DNA from: Acidobacteriaceae bacterium
Lineage (GTDB): Bacteria > Acidobacteriota > Terriglobia > Terriglobales > Acidobacteriaceae
Direction of reading: 5' to 3'
Assembly (NCBI GenBank): GCA_028283625.1
Contig: JAPWKG010000026.1
Coordinates: forward strand, 186,001 to 250,000
DNA: 64,000 bases
Made by a program: the position numbers and the translations under genes. A model generated the notes under the pieces. That model saw nothing but the letters and a program-made list of their open reading frames with translations, made no database searches and was not told the DNA's origin. Of the stretch, positions 52,551 to 62,508 are shown piece after piece. Every line of letters begins with the position of its first letter. Positions within the stretch are counted from its first letter, which is position 1.

Positions 52551-53675
52551 TCACGAAAGTTTTTCGCCGGCCGAACTGGAGGGGGCTCTGCTCGCCTGGC
52601 TTGCGGGCAGGGAAAGCTCCGGCTGTGCCATGGCGGAACGGTAGACATTCGATGTCTCCCGCGCCACGCGCTCGATGGTCAGCGTCTCGATCCGCAGCTG
52701 GCTGCGTTCCTGCCAGGTGTGGAGCGTGTCGGGATCGGCCAAAAGATCGGCAAGCGCCGCGGCAAGCGCGTCCGGCGCACCGGGCGGCACGAGCAGTCCG
52801 GCCTCGCCGAATTCCAAAAGCTGCGGAATGCCGTCGACACTGGTCCCGACAATGGCGCAGCGCGCCTCGCGCGCTTCCGAAATCACCAGCGGGGCAGGGT
52901 CGGCAAGCGAGGGCAGCACGAAGATGTCGGCCGCCGCCATATAGGGATAGGGATCGTCGATCGCGCCGACGAAAACGATCGCATCGCCGCTGTCGCTTCC
53001 CGCCGCAAGGTCACGGTAGTCCTTTTCCATCGGCCCGCCGCCGATCACATAAAGCCGTGCGGCGGGATAACGTTTGTGGATGGTGTTGAAGGCAGCGATC
53101 AGGTCCGGCAGGCCCTTGCGGGGATGCAGGCCGCCGACGAACACGATATTGGGCTTTGCGATATCGGCCGGAACGGTGCTGCGGGTCGCAAAGCGGGCAG
53201 CCCCGATCGTGCCGTTCAGCACCACGCGCAGCTTGTTTGCCGAAACGCCGCGGTTTTGCATCGACCGTCTGACGCTGTCGCTGACGGCGATCACCCTTGT
53301 GCCGAGCCCCATCAGGATGGCGCTTTTTTCAAACTCGTTATGCACGGTGGTGATCAGGGGCACGCCGGAAAGCTTGCAGACCGGATAGGCAAGCACGGCG
53401 CTGGTCATCATATGGGCGTGGATCACGTCGGGCTTCCACGCTTTGACATATCCTTTCAGCGCCCAGAGCGAGCGAAGCACCACCGGCACCCGCCGCTCGT
53501 GGTCGAGATGGCGGGTTTCCACCTGGTTTGCCGCAAGCAGCCGGTCGAAATCGCCGCCGCCGCTGGCAATGCACACGTCATGGCCCTGCCTCTTCTGCTC
53601 GCAGGCGAGATCCACCGCCGCATGCACATGGCCGTTCAGCCGGTTGGTGTGGTTGAGAAGATGCAGGATACGCAT
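52551..53675 (-). CDS. GT4-family glycosyltransferase
   Basis: 374 residues with the GT-B fold: MRILHLLNHTNRLNGHVHAA at the N-terminus, DVIHAHMMTSAVLA near residue 85, IVFVGGLHPRKGLPDLIAAF near 200, and the nucleotide-sugar site DIFVLPSLADPAPLVISEA (an E-x7-E-like motif with a Pro-rich break). Transfers a sugar from a nucleotide donor during lipid-linked polysaccharide assembly on the cytoplasmic face. It shares direction with the FAD gene upstream and probably its transcript (gap 91 bp). Confidence 0.88.
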   Translation of the reverse strand: MRILHLLNHTNRLNGHVHAAVDLACEQKRQGHDVCIASGGGDFDRLLAANQVETRHLDHERRVPVVLRSLWALKGYVKAWKPDVIHAHMMTSAVLAYPVCKLSGVPLITTVHNEFEKSAILMGLGTRVIAVSDSVRRSMQNRGVSANKLRVVLNGTIGAARFATRSTVPADIAKPNIVFVGGLHPRKGLPDLIAAFNTIHKRYPAARLYVIGGGPMEKDYRDLAAGSDSGDAIVFVGAIDDPYPYMAAADIFVLPSLADPAPLVISEAREARCAIVGTSVDGIPQLLEFGEAGLLVPPGAPDALAAALADLLADPDTLHTWQERSQLRIETLTIERVARETSNVYRSAMAQPELSLPASQASRAPSSSAGEKLS

Positions 53676-53766
53676 GTCGGATTAACTCGCGCTGACACAA
53701 ACAAACTGTACTCGAACATTCTGACCGGGTCCGGCCAGGACCGTATCCAAATGCCGCGCCCGCCCT

Positions 53767-55128
53767 TCAGGCCGGCTGCGGCTCCGGATGCCGGTAATCC
53801 AATGCTTCCTCGACCTCAAGCGTCGAGACCCTGGCCGTCGGCTGGTAGTTGAATGCGCCATGCCGGCCGAAGGATTCTATGCCGTATTGCTTCAATGTCT
53901 CGATTTGCTGCCGTGCATCGGCCGCCGCACCATGGACGTAGATCGGATAGGCATTGTCAAGCACATGTCCGCCCTCGAGCCTCAGGTCGCCGTCGAATAT
54001 CCCGTTCTTCGCCACGTGCTGGCGAAACTCCGCCTCGGCAAGCGCGATGCTGGTGATGGTGTCGTTCGCCACCACCTCGACGGCGAAATATTCGCGCCCA
54101 TCCGTCGGTCCATAAAAATCCGAATAGACGGTCAGCCGCTTCCAGGCGGCCTCATAGGAAAAATTGTAGAGGATCGACTGGTCGAACCCCCGTTTTCCCG
54201 CAAAGCTGAAATAGAGGCTGATCAGCGTGATCGTCTGCAGCGGCCGTTTCTGTTCCAGGCCGCACAGATCGCAAAGGTTATTGATCGGGATGGTCGAGAT
54301 CATCCGCGGCGCGGTCACCGTCTTGCCGCAGGACGAGGTCACGACGAACCGGTCGCCATCGATCTTTTCGAGTTTCGTGATGTCCATGCCGAGCTTGAAG
54401 CTGACGCCGTTCTGGCCGAGTGCCCGTTTGACCGGCTCGTAAAGCGTCGCATAACCGGCCTTCGGCCGCGCCAGCTGTTTGTTCGGCACATGATCGACCG
54501 ACGGCTTTTTCGGCAACAGCTTGCGCAACAGGTTCGTCAGCGACGAATTTTCCTTGATCCAGAGCATGCGCTTCTGCGCCAGTTCCAGATCGATATAATC
54601 CGGTGCCACGCCGTAGAACCGCGCCATGTAGTTTTCCAGCCCGGACCGGCGCAGCAGGTATTCGCCGATCCAGTAGGCGGCAAAGTCCTTGGCATTGCGC
54701 ATCGTCTTGCCGCGCAGCCGGGCAAACAGGACGGAAAACAGAATGCGGCCGATCACGACGGGTCCGGCGGCAAGAATGTCGTCCTTGACCGAGATCGGAT
54801 AGGTGGTGACCTTGCGCTGCGGGTTCAGCCGCCCCCAGGATGGGTGGATATGGACGTAATGATCCAGCAATTGGGGGAAATGCTTCACCAGCGGCGAGTC
54901 ATCCTGGAAAATCAGGCTGCCGACATCGAAGGTAAAACCGTCGCGAGACCAGTCGATATGGTTTCCGCCCACGCGATCATAGCTGTCGATCACCATGATG
55001 CGCGCCGTGTTCTGCTTAACCAGCACCGATGCGGCCACAAGGCCACTGACGCCGGCGCCTAATATGATCGCATCGACGGTTTCGGTATCGACTACCGTCT
55101 CCTCTTGCAACTCCCAGAGATCATTCAT
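53767..55128 (-). CDS. FAD-dependent mutase/oxidase-like protein (UGM/amine-oxidase fold)
   Basis: 453 residues from ATG 55128 behind GAAGGAG. Dinucleotide-binding GAGVSGLVAASVLV near residue 24, then SYDRVGGNHIDW (flavin contact as in UDP-galactopyranose mutase), FTFDVGSLIFQDD, and the C-terminal GRHGAFNYQP close to the flavin. Belongs to the NAD(P)-binding protoporphyrinogen-oxidase/UGM group in polysaccharide clusters; it could isomerise or oxidise a nucleotide sugar. A second, different member (62509-63846) is in the same locus. Confidence 0.8.
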   Translation of the reverse strand: MNDLWELQEETVVDTETVDAIILGAGVSGLVAASVLVKQNTARIMVIDSYDRVGGNHIDWSRDGFTFDVGSLIFQDDSPLVKHFPQLLDHYVHIHPSWGRLNPQRKVTTYPISVKDDILAAGPVVIGRILFSVLFARLRGKTMRNAKDFAAYWIGEYLLRRSGLENYMARFYGVAPDYIDLELAQKRMLWIKENSSLTNLLRKLLPKKPSVDHVPNKQLARPKAGYATLYEPVKRALGQNGVSFKLGMDITKLEKIDGDRFVVTSSCGKTVTAPRMISTIPINNLCDLCGLEQKRPLQTITLISLYFSFAGKRGFDQSILYNFSYEAAWKRLTVYSDFYGPTDGREYFAVEVVANDTITSIALAEAEFRQHVAKNGIFDGDLRLEGGHVLDNAYPIYVHGAAADARQQIETLKQYGIESFGRHGAFNYQPTARVSTLEVEEALDYRHPEPQPA

Positions 55129-55568
55129 CGATTCTCCTTCACGTTTAGTTGAAGGGTAAACAATACTGCTTCGGAATATCACGCCGCATTAATATTAACA
55201 ATAATTCTCGGAATGAAACATATAAATTCACCAGTATTTCCGGAATGTCTGTTGATTAGTCGATAAATCCTAGAAAAAACATGGGCTTGAATTTAATTTA
55301 TATTTTGTATCTACAAGTGAATTGCGCCATCCATGTATTGGTGATCAAGTGTTTACCGGAGGTGGCGTGGCAGGATTGTTCCATCTGCGCCTATGCTGTT
55401 GTTTTGACTTTGCATGTGCGTATCTCCGTGCCTTTCCGGACCGGTATTGTTGACGGCGGGCGCACGGAGCGATCTATCCGGTAGTGCTGCGGCAGGAGGA
55501 GGTCTCTATCCTCGGTTTTGTCGATAGAGATGTGTCAGCGGTCTTTGTTGTATGGGGTTTGGCCGTCT
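55129..55568. promoter_or_regulatory. AT-rich divergent spacer between FAD gene and flippase
   Basis: 440 bp, AT-rich in its left half (55140-55320). A 67-codon plus-strand frame (55281-55484) has no recognisable product. Promoters for both directions of the polysaccharide locus are expected here; no clear operator repeat is visible. Confidence 0.45.
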
Positions 55569-57012
55569 ATGCTTGCATTTGCTACATTGCGAGGTGCGTC
55601 GTGGCTGGTTTTCTCCAGGCTCATCGGCCGCCTCATCGATTTTCTCAACCTGCTCATTCTGGCGCGCCTGCTCGTGCCGGCCGATTTCGGTGTGACCGCG
55701 CTCGCCATGGCGCTGGTGCTGATCATCGACACCGTGCTGGAAGTGCCGGTGACCCAGGCGCTGGTGCGGCTCATCCGCAATCGACAAGACGCATCTCGAT
55801 ACCGGCTTCACGCTTGCCATGCTCAGAAGCGTGGCTGTCGCCGTGCTGACCATCGGCTGCGCCTGGCCTTATTCCTGGCTGAATGGCGATCCGAGCCTGT
55901 TTCCGGTGGTCTGCGTTCTCACCATCGGCACGGTGGCCAAGGGGTTCTACAGCCCGGCCATGGTCCATTTCGTCCGCAATATCGATTTCCGGCCGACCTT
56001 TCTGGCTGAGACGCTGAGCAAGATCTGCGGCCTGGCCGGCGCGATGATCGTCGTGTTCAGCGATGGCGGCCATTGGGCGCTGGTCGCCAATTACGTCGTT
56101 GCCGCCAGCGTTACCTCTGTCATGTCCCATGTCTTTGCGCCCTATCGGCCGGCTCTGTCCTTTGCCCGTATCAGCGATTTCGCCGGCTTCATGGGCTGGT
56201 TCACATCCTCGCAGATCGTCTCGGCGCTGAACTGGCAATATGACCGGTTGATGATCGGCGCCTATGTGCCCGACAAGGCCCTGCTTGGCCGTTACACGGT
56301 GGCAAACGATGTCGCCATCCTGCCGTCGCAAAGTCTTATCGGACCGGCCCTGCAGCCGCTGATGGCGGCTTTTTCGCGCATGAGTTCCGATCGCGGCCGG
56401 GTCAGTCTGGCTTTCCTGAAGGCGATCAGGATCGCCATGCTGATCTGCGTGCCGGCCTGCCTCGGCATCGCGCTCACCGCGGATCTGGTGACCAATCTAC
56501 TGCTCGGGCCGAAATGGGCCGAGGCCGCACCCTATCTGGCGCTGCTGTCGGTTTCGATGTTGCCCATGCCCTATCTGCAGACGCTGAATTCGATCAGTCT
56601 GGCGCTCGATCGCCCCGACGTGCTGTTCCGCCTCAACCTTCTCGATTTCGTTATCCGCACGGCGACGATCACCGCCGGTTTCTATTTCTTCTCGATCGAG
56701 GGCGTCGTTTATGCGCGCCTGGGCATGGCGGTGCTGATGAGTGCCGTCTATGCCATTCAGGTTCGCAGCCTGCTGAATCTCGGTCTGCGGCTACAACTGG
56801 CCAACCTTTGGAAGGTCGGTGTGGCGGGGGCCGTGATGGTCGCTGCCGTCCACTGGCTGCGGCTGCAGCTCGCCTCGGCCACTATGCCGGATATCGTCCA
56901 GATGATGCTCATCGCAGCTTTCGGCGCGGCAAGTTATGGCGCGGCGCTGGTGGTGCTCGGCCTTCGGCTGAAGCTCGGCGGCGGCCGGTTCGAAGTGTTC
57001 GACGCGCGATAA
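55569..57012 (+). CDS. Wzx-like polysaccharide flippase, frameshifted
   Basis: About 481 residues when repaired, with 12-14 membrane segments. Opens ATLRGASWLVFSRLIGRLIDFLN then LLILARLLVPADFGV, the usual start of MOP-superfamily exporters in alphaproteobacterial capsule/EPS loci; moves lipid-linked repeat units across the inner membrane. One extra A near 55,779 separates TQALVRL from IDKTHLDTGFTLAMLRS. Start ATG 55569 is chosen from the family N-terminus; ATG 55530 is possible. Confidence 0.8.
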
Positions 57013-57348
57013 GGAAATCGCGCCTGCGTTGTATCTCCGGCCTGCCGGGATGATGGTCCCGACCGCCTGCAGTATGCGTTTCTGAGGCAATGGCGGCCGC
57101 TGCCGGCCTGCTTGACCGGCGTTCGGGGCTGAACGTTCCGGCTCTCTTTGCTCAATTCTTGATCAACCGGTTTTATTCTTGTCGCATGTATATTTAAATC
57201 TTAACAAGTAGTAAAAACCCCTTGCTCATCCCCTTGAAGTATGTTTTTCTTCTTATATCGCGTGAAATTGCCGGCATTCAAGTTTAGTTTGTATTTCAAT
57301 GCGGCGTCCATCTTGGTGGATCTCGCAGAGCGGGTGGCGTGTTTTACT
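57013..57348. promoter_or_regulatory. Spacer before the cytidylyltransferase gene
   Basis: 336 bp; no gene. The right half (57150-57348) is AT-rich and likely carries the promoter of the rfbF operon. The frame open from 57241 adds a 36-residue hydrophobic leader that is not part of the enzyme family. Confidence 0.45.
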
Positions 57349-58122
57349 ATGAAGGCAGTGATTTTGGCGGGCGGTCTTGGAACAAGACTGTCTGAGGAGA
57401 CATCGACTGTTCCAAAGCCTTTGGTTGAAATTGGCGGTCAGCCGATTTTGTGGCACATCATGAAGATCTACGCCGCGCATGGCGTGAAGGACTTCATCAT
57501 CTGCTGTGGTTACAAAGGTCATCTGATCAAGAAGTTCTTCGAGGACTTCCGGATGCGTGGATCGAGCGTAACTTTCGATCTTGCATCATCGGATGTCACC
57601 TATCTTGATCCTCCCTGCGAAGACTGGCGCGTGACGCTGGCCGATACCGGGGCGGAAACCATGACCGGCGGCAGGCTTGCCCGCATCCGGCATCTGCTCG
57701 GCAACGAGCCGTTCTTCATGACCTATGGGGATGGCGTCGGCGATATCGACCTGACGGAGCTTTTGAAGTTCCACCAGGATCATGGCAGGAGCGCCACCGT
57801 CACGGCGGTGCAGCCGGTCGGGCGTTTTGGTGCCATGTACCTGCAGGACCAGGACCCGCGCGTCCATGCCTTCAACGAGAAGCCGGAAAACGGCGGCACC
57901 TGGATCAGCGGCGGTTTCTTCGTCCTCGATCCCTCGGTTCTCGGCCTGATCGAAGGCGACGAGGTGATGTGGGAACGCGGGCCGATGGACGAGCTGGCCA
58001 AGCAGGGCGAGCTGATGGCCTATCGCCATCACGGTTTCTGGCATCCGATGGATACGCTGCGTGACAAGACCGTGCTGAACGAGATGTGGGCATCCCGTTC
58101 GGCGCAGTGGAAAGTCTGGTAG
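57349..58122 (+). CDS. rfbF: Glucose-1-phosphate cytidylyltransferase
   Basis: 257 residues making CDP-glucose from CTP and glucose-1-phosphate, the entry step to CDP-linked deoxysugars. Signature AGGLGTRLSEETSTVPKPLVEI at the N-terminus, WHIMKIYAAHGVKDF, FFMTYGDGVGDID (metal Asp) and the family-specific C-terminus GFWHPMDTLRDKTVL. ATG 57349. First gene of a tight plus-strand group. The next expected enzyme, CDP-glucose 4,6-dehydratase, is not in the window. Confidence 0.93.
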   Translation: MKAVILAGGLGTRLSEETSTVPKPLVEIGGQPILWHIMKIYAAHGVKDFIICCGYKGHLIKKFFEDFRMRGSSVTFDLASSDVTYLDPPCEDWRVTLADTGAETMTGGRLARIRHLLGNEPFFMTYGDGVGDIDLTELLKFHQDHGRSATVTAVQPVGRFGAMYLQDQDPRVHAFNEKPENGGTWISGGFFVLDPSVLGLIEGDEVMWERGPMDELAKQGELMAYRHHGFWHPMDTLRDKTVLNEMWASRSAQWKVW

Positions 58123-58140
58123 TCTTCTGGGAGAGGCGTC

Positions 58141-58701
58141 ATGAACTTCACCTCTCTCGGCGGCTCGGATGCGAAGGTCATCGACCTCAGGGTTCACGCT
58201 GACAATCGCGGCAGCTTCGCCCGCGTCTGGTGTACGCAACTGTTCGAGGATGCCGGCATTACGTTTTCGCCGGTCCAGGGAAATACCTCGCTGACGAAAA
58301 CGCGTGGCGCCGTCCGCGGCATGCATTTCCAGCGGGCGCCGCATGCGGATGCCAAGGTGGTGCGTTGCAGTCACGGCCGCATTCATGACGTGGTCGTCGA
58401 TCTGCGCGAAGGATCGCAAACGCTGGGTGAAAACTTCCATGTCGAACTCGGCGCCGAGGATGGCAGGATGCTTTATATCCCCGCCGGTTTTGCCCACGGC
58501 TTCCAGGCGATAAGCGAGGATGCCGTCGTCGAATATCTGATGGGCGTGGCCTATCATCCGGAACTCTACGACGGCGCGCGCTACAATGATCCGCTCCTGT
58601 CGATCGAATGGCCGGAGCCCGTCACGGAAATTTCGGAGAAGGATCTGGCCTGGCCGGATCTTGAGGGGCGTCTGCCCTTTCTCCGACGGAGCGCTGCATG
58701 A
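58141..58701 (+). CDS. dTDP-4-dehydrorhamnose 3,5-epimerase-like cupin
   Basis: 186 residues of RmlC fold: ADNRGSFARVWC, RGAVRGMHFQRAPH (active His), VVVDLREGSQTLG, and YIPAGFAHGFQAIS. RmlC-like enzymes epimerise C3/C5 of 4-keto-6-deoxy nucleotide sugars; here the substrate is probably CDP-linked, given the neighbouring cytidylyltransferase. The stop overlaps the next start (ATGA). Confidence 0.86.
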   Translation: MNFTSLGGSDAKVIDLRVHADNRGSFARVWCTQLFEDAGITFSPVQGNTSLTKTRGAVRGMHFQRAPHADAKVVRCSHGRIHDVVVDLREGSQTLGENFHVELGAEDGRMLYIPAGFAHGFQAISEDAVVEYLMGVAYHPELYDGARYNDPLLSIEWPEPVTEISEKDLAWPDLEGRLPFLRRSAA

Positions 58702-60044
58702 TGCTGGATGGAGTATTCAAGATCGCCGGCCATAACGAGCCAGGAAATGACGGGGGAGGTATCGCGCCGCCGCTCGACATGATGGCCTTGCTGAAGGCCC
58801 TGTTTCCGCTGCCGCGCAGCCTCACCGGCGATGGCGTCCGCGCAACCCTGCAGGGCTTGAGGGCGCATATCCCGCTCGACATCCACGAGGTCGCCACCGG
58901 TACCAAAGTGTTCGACTGGGACGTGCCGCGCGAATGGAATATCCGCGGCGCCACGATCAAGACGCTCGACGGCCGCGTGCTGGTCGATTTCGCCAACAAC
59001 AACCTGCATGTCGTCGGTTACAGCGTGCCGGTCTCCGGCACTTTTTCCCGTGAGGAACTGGCCCGCCATATCCACACGCTTCCCGACCAGCCGGATGCGA
59101 TCCCCTACCGCACCTCCTATTACGCCGAGAACTGGGGTTTCTGCCTGCCGCACGCGCTGTGGCAGACGATGCTGGACGAAAGTTACACGGTCGAGATCGA
59201 CAGCACGCTGGCCGATGGCGCGCTCACCTATGGCGAACTTTTGTGTCCCGGCGAGACGGACGAGGAGATCCTGATCTCCGTCCATATCTGCCATCCGAGC
59301 CTTGCCAACGACAACCTGTCGGGCATCGTGGTCGCCGCCGCATTGGCGCAGCATTATCTGGCAAAGCCGGTGCCGCGCCTCGGCATCCGTTTCCTCTTCC
59401 TGCCGGCCACGATCGGCGCCATCACCTGGTTGGCGCGCAACGAGGACCGGCTTTCAAACATCGTCCACGGCCTGGTGCTGACCTGCATCGGCGATGACGG
59501 GCCGTTCCATTACAAGAAAACCGTTGATGGCGCCGTCGTCGATCGCGCCGCAGACCATGTGCTCAGCCACAGCGGTCATGCCTTCGAGGTGATGGAGTTT
59601 TCGCCCTATGGTTATGACGAGCGGCAATATGGCTCGCCCGGCATCGCACTGCCGGTCGGCTGCCTGATGCGCGCCGTCCATGGCAGCTTTCCGGAATATC
59701 ACACCTCGCTCGACAATTGCGATTTCGTCACCGGCGAAGCGCTTGCCCAGTCTTTCCGCCTGCTCACCGATCTCATCGATCTTCTGCAGCAGAACCGCAC
59801 CTACGCCCGCGTCGATGGACGCGGTGAACCGCAGCTTGGAAGGCGAGGGCTCTACCGCGCCATCGCCGGCCAGAAGGAAGCCGGCGGTGCCTCGCAGATG
59901 GACCTGCTCTGGGTCCTCAACCAATGCGACGGAAAACGCTCGCTTCTCGATATCGCGGACCGTGCCAAGGCGCCGTTTTCGCGCATACGGGCCGCAGCCG
60001 ATTTATGTTTGGACGCTGAATTAATCACGGAGGTTAAGCCATGA
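58698..60044 (+). CDS. DUF4910 aminopeptidase-like protein
   Basis: 448 residues. The DUF4910 core resembles M28 metallopeptidases: SVHICHPSLANDNLSG near residue 198 (His/Asp zinc ligands), FLFLPATIGAITWLARNE near 235, YGYDERQYGSPGIALPVG near 310 and PEYHTSLDN near 335. A C-terminal winged-helix domain (MDLLWVLNQCDGKRSLLDIADRA) follows. Found repeatedly in surface-polysaccharide loci next to sugar methyltransferases; true substrate unknown, perhaps removal of an acyl or aminoacyl group from a sugar. Overlaps both neighbours by 4 bp. Confidence 0.83.
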   Translation: MMLDGVFKIAGHNEPGNDGGGIAPPLDMMALLKALFPLPRSLTGDGVRATLQGLRAHIPLDIHEVATGTKVFDWDVPREWNIRGATIKTLDGRVLVDFANNNLHVVGYSVPVSGTFSREELARHIHTLPDQPDAIPYRTSYYAENWGFCLPHALWQTMLDESYTVEIDSTLADGALTYGELLCPGETDEEILISVHICHPSLANDNLSGIVVAAALAQHYLAKPVPRLGIRFLFLPATIGAITWLARNEDRLSNIVHGLVLTCIGDDGPFHYKKTVDGAVVDRAADHVLSHSGHAFEVMEFSPYGYDERQYGSPGIALPVGCLMRAVHGSFPEYHTSLDNCDFVTGEALAQSFRLLTDLIDLLQQNRTYARVDGRGEPQLGRRGLYRAIAGQKEAGGASQMDLLWVLNQCDGKRSLLDIADRAKAPFSRIRAAADLCLDAELITEVKP

Positions 60045-61318
60045 CCATTGCCAGCATTCAGGTGGAAGCCTCTTTGCCGAAATCGGGCCGCATTACCGCG
60101 TGCCGATCCTGCGGCGGCAGCCATCTCGACACCATCCTCGATCTCGGCAACCAGCCGCTCGCCAACGCGCTGCTGGAGCCGGAACAGCTCGGCCTGCCCG
60201 AACCGCTTTTCCCGCTCGAAGTGATCCTCTGCCAGGATTGCGGTCTGGCCCAGGTGTCGGAGGACGTGCCGCCGGAAATCCTGTTCGGTCAGGATTACCC
60301 TTACTTCTCCTCTTTCATTCCGGCTCTGCTCGTTCACAGCCGCGAACATGCGCTCGATCTGATCGCCGAACGTGGCCTGACCGCCGACAATCTCGTCGTC
60401 GAGATCGCCAGCAATGACGGCTATCTGTTGAAGAACTTCGTCGAACACGGCATCCCGGTTCTCGGCATCGACCCGGCCTCCGGCCCGGCCAAGGCGGCGA
60501 TTGCCATCGGCGTGCCGACCGTCATCGATTTCTTCGGCCGCGACGTGGCAACCAGGCTTGTGGCGGAAGGCAAGCGCGCCTCCGTCATGCTCGCCAACAA
60601 CGTGCTGGCCCATGTCAACGACATCAACACCTTCGTCGAAGGTTTCTCGATCCTGCTTGCCGATGACGGCATTGCCGAATTCGAGTTCCCCTACGTCAAG
60701 GACCTGATCGAAAGCTGCGCCTTCGATACGATCTACCACGAGCATTTCTTCTATTATTCGCTGGCAGCGCTCGAGCCGCTGATGGGCCGTCACGGGCTTT
60801 ATCTCAACGATGCCAAGAAGCTCGATATCCATGGCGGTTCGCTGCGTCTTCGGGTCTCGAAGACCGAAGGCAAGTCCGCCCGGCTGCAGGCAATGCAGGC
60901 CGAGGAAGACGCGATGGGCCTGACCGGTTTCGATTGTTACCGCGATTTCGGCCTGCGCGTCGAAGGCATTCGGGATGGCCTGCGCAAGATGCTCGGCGCC
61001 TTCCGGGAGGAAGGCAAGACGGTTGCCGCTTACGGTGCCGCCGCCAAGGGCGCAACGCTGTTGAACTTTGCCGATCTGCCCGCCGGCACGATTTCCTACG
61101 TGGTCGACCGCAACACCCACAAGGTCGGCAAATACATGCCGGGCGTGCGCCTGCCGATCAAGCCGGTCGAAGAACTGCAGACCGCGCCGACCGATTACCT
61201 GCTGATCCTGCCCTGGAACTTTGCCGACGAGATCGTCGTGCAGCAGGCGGACTATCACGCCAAGGGCGGCATCTTTTTAAAGGCGATCCCCTATCCGCAG
61301 GAGATCGAGATCGCCTGA
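60041..61318 (+). CDS. Zinc-finger sugar C-methyltransferase
   Basis: 425 residues in the three-part architecture of sugar C-methyltransferases: N-terminal zinc domain with CRSCGG and CQDCGL pairs (Methyltransf_13), SAM domain with VVEIASNDGYLLKNF near residue 125 and EFEFPYVKDLIESCAFDTIYHEHFFYYS near 215, and C-terminal Rossmann-like domain with VAAYGAAAKGATLLNF. Adds a methyl to C3 (or C5) of a 4-keto deoxysugar, giving a branched sugar. Overlaps the DUF4910 gene by ATGA. Confidence 0.9.
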   Translation: MTIASIQVEASLPKSGRITACRSCGGSHLDTILDLGNQPLANALLEPEQLGLPEPLFPLEVILCQDCGLAQVSEDVPPEILFGQDYPYFSSFIPALLVHSREHALDLIAERGLTADNLVVEIASNDGYLLKNFVEHGIPVLGIDPASGPAKAAIAIGVPTVIDFFGRDVATRLVAEGKRASVMLANNVLAHVNDINTFVEGFSILLADDGIAEFEFPYVKDLIESCAFDTIYHEHFFYYSLAALEPLMGRHGLYLNDAKKLDIHGGSLRLRVSKTEGKSARLQAMQAEEDAMGLTGFDCYRDFGLRVEGIRDGLRKMLGAFREEGKTVAAYGAAAKGATLLNFADLPAGTISYVVDRNTHKVGKYMPGVRLPIKPVEELQTAPTDYLLILPWNFADEIVVQQADYHAKGGIFLKAIPYPQEIEIA

Positions 61319-61422
61319 CGCCCGGCCTTTTCGGGCCGGCCGATACAGTTGAACATCCCGGCTGCCGCTTATGCGGCGGCCGGAAACCTCACCACCATCA
61401 CAAGCGTCATCAGGGGTCCATC
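61319..61422. other. Short spacer with two hairpins
   Basis: 104 bp between the methyltransferase stop and the SDR gene. GGCC-TTTTC-GGGCC around 61324-61337 and GCCGC-TTAT-GCGGC around 61364-61377 are hairpins without T-runs, possibly RNA-processing or attenuation structures inside the operon. Confidence 0.4.
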
Positions 61423-62469
61423 ATGCGTATCTTGATCACCGGAAACATGGGTTATATCGGCCCTGTCGTGGCAGCACATTTTCGCTCGGTTTGGCCGGAT
61501 GCCGAACTGATCGGTTTCGACACCGGCTATTTCGCCCAGTGCCTGACGCTGCCGGACGAATTCCCTGAGCGCGTTCTCGACAAGCAGATCTTCGGCGACG
61601 TCCGCGATTTCCCGGTCGAGCTTCTGGACGGCGTCGATGCGGTCGTGCATCTGGCGGCCCTGTCCAACGATCCGATCGGTGCCCGTTTCGAAAAGCAGAC
61701 CGATGGCATCAATTACCGCGCCAGCGTCGATATCGCCAGCGCCGCTGCCGAAGCCGGCGTCAAGAGCTTCGTGTTTGCCTCCAGCTGCAGCGTCTACGGT
61801 TATGCCGAGGGCGGCCCGCGCAAGGAGACCGACGCGCTGTCGCCGCTCACCGCCTATGCCCGCTCCAAGATCGCCACCGAACAGGCGCTGGAACAGCTGG
61901 AAGCGCCGGACATGGCGATCACCTGCCTGCGTTTCGCCACCGCCTGCGGCCAGTCGCCAAGGCTGAGGCTCGATCTGGTGCTCAACGATTTCGTCGCCAC
62001 CGCGCTGTCGACCGGCGAGATCAAGGTGCTGAGCGACGGCACGCCCTGGCGGCCGCTGATCGACGTCAAGGACATGGCGCGCGCCATGGAATGGGCGATC
62101 AAGCGCGATATCGACAATGGCGGCCAGTTCGTCGCCATCAATGCCGGCCGCAACGAAAACAATTACCAGGTCTTCGAACTTGCCGAAGCGGTGGCCAAGG
62201 CCATCCCCGGCACCAGCGTTTCGATCAACAAGGATGCGCCGCCGGACCTGCGCTCCTACCAGGTCGATTTCACCCGTTTCGCCAACGCAGCCCCCGATCA
62301 CCAGCCGGCCGTTTCCCTGTCGGAATCGATCACCCGTCTTGTTGACGGCCTGACGATCGCCAAAGCGGCCGGCCGTGAAGTCGTGCCGGCGGCAGCCAAG
62401 CGGCTTGCCACGCTCGAACGCCTCATGGATGCGGGGCGCCTTTCGGACGACGTGCGCTGGGTCAACTGA
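61423..62469 (+). CDS. Extended SDR nucleotide-sugar epimerase/dehydratase
   Basis: 348 residues. NAD-binding TGNMGYIGPVV at the N-terminus, VVHLAALSNDPIG near residue 72, FASSCSVYG near 112, catalytic YARSK near 145. Related to GalE/RmlB-type sugar epimerases; the WxG motifs of CDP-glucose 4,6-dehydratase are absent, so it probably acts as an epimerase or reductase on the methylated sugar. ATG 61423; the frame is open from upstream but without family match. Confidence 0.86.
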   Translation: MRILITGNMGYIGPVVAAHFRSVWPDAELIGFDTGYFAQCLTLPDEFPERVLDKQIFGDVRDFPVELLDGVDAVVHLAALSNDPIGARFEKQTDGINYRASVDIASAAAEAGVKSFVFASSCSVYGYAEGGPRKETDALSPLTAYARSKIATEQALEQLEAPDMAITCLRFATACGQSPRLRLDLVLNDFVATALSTGEIKVLSDGTPWRPLIDVKDMARAMEWAIKRDIDNGGQFVAINAGRNENNYQVFELAEAVAKAIPGTSVSINKDAPPDLRSYQVDFTRFANAAPDHQPAVSLSESITRLVDGLTIAKAAGREVVPAAAKRLATLERLMDAGRLSDDVRWVN

Positions 62470-62508
62470 ACGGCCGAGTAAGGGTGACAAGGGAATGATG
62501 ATAAGGGA

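Noticed and set aside
55281-55484. 67-codon open frame before the flippase
   Set aside because: AT-rich, no recognisable domain, no good start signal; most likely promoter region.
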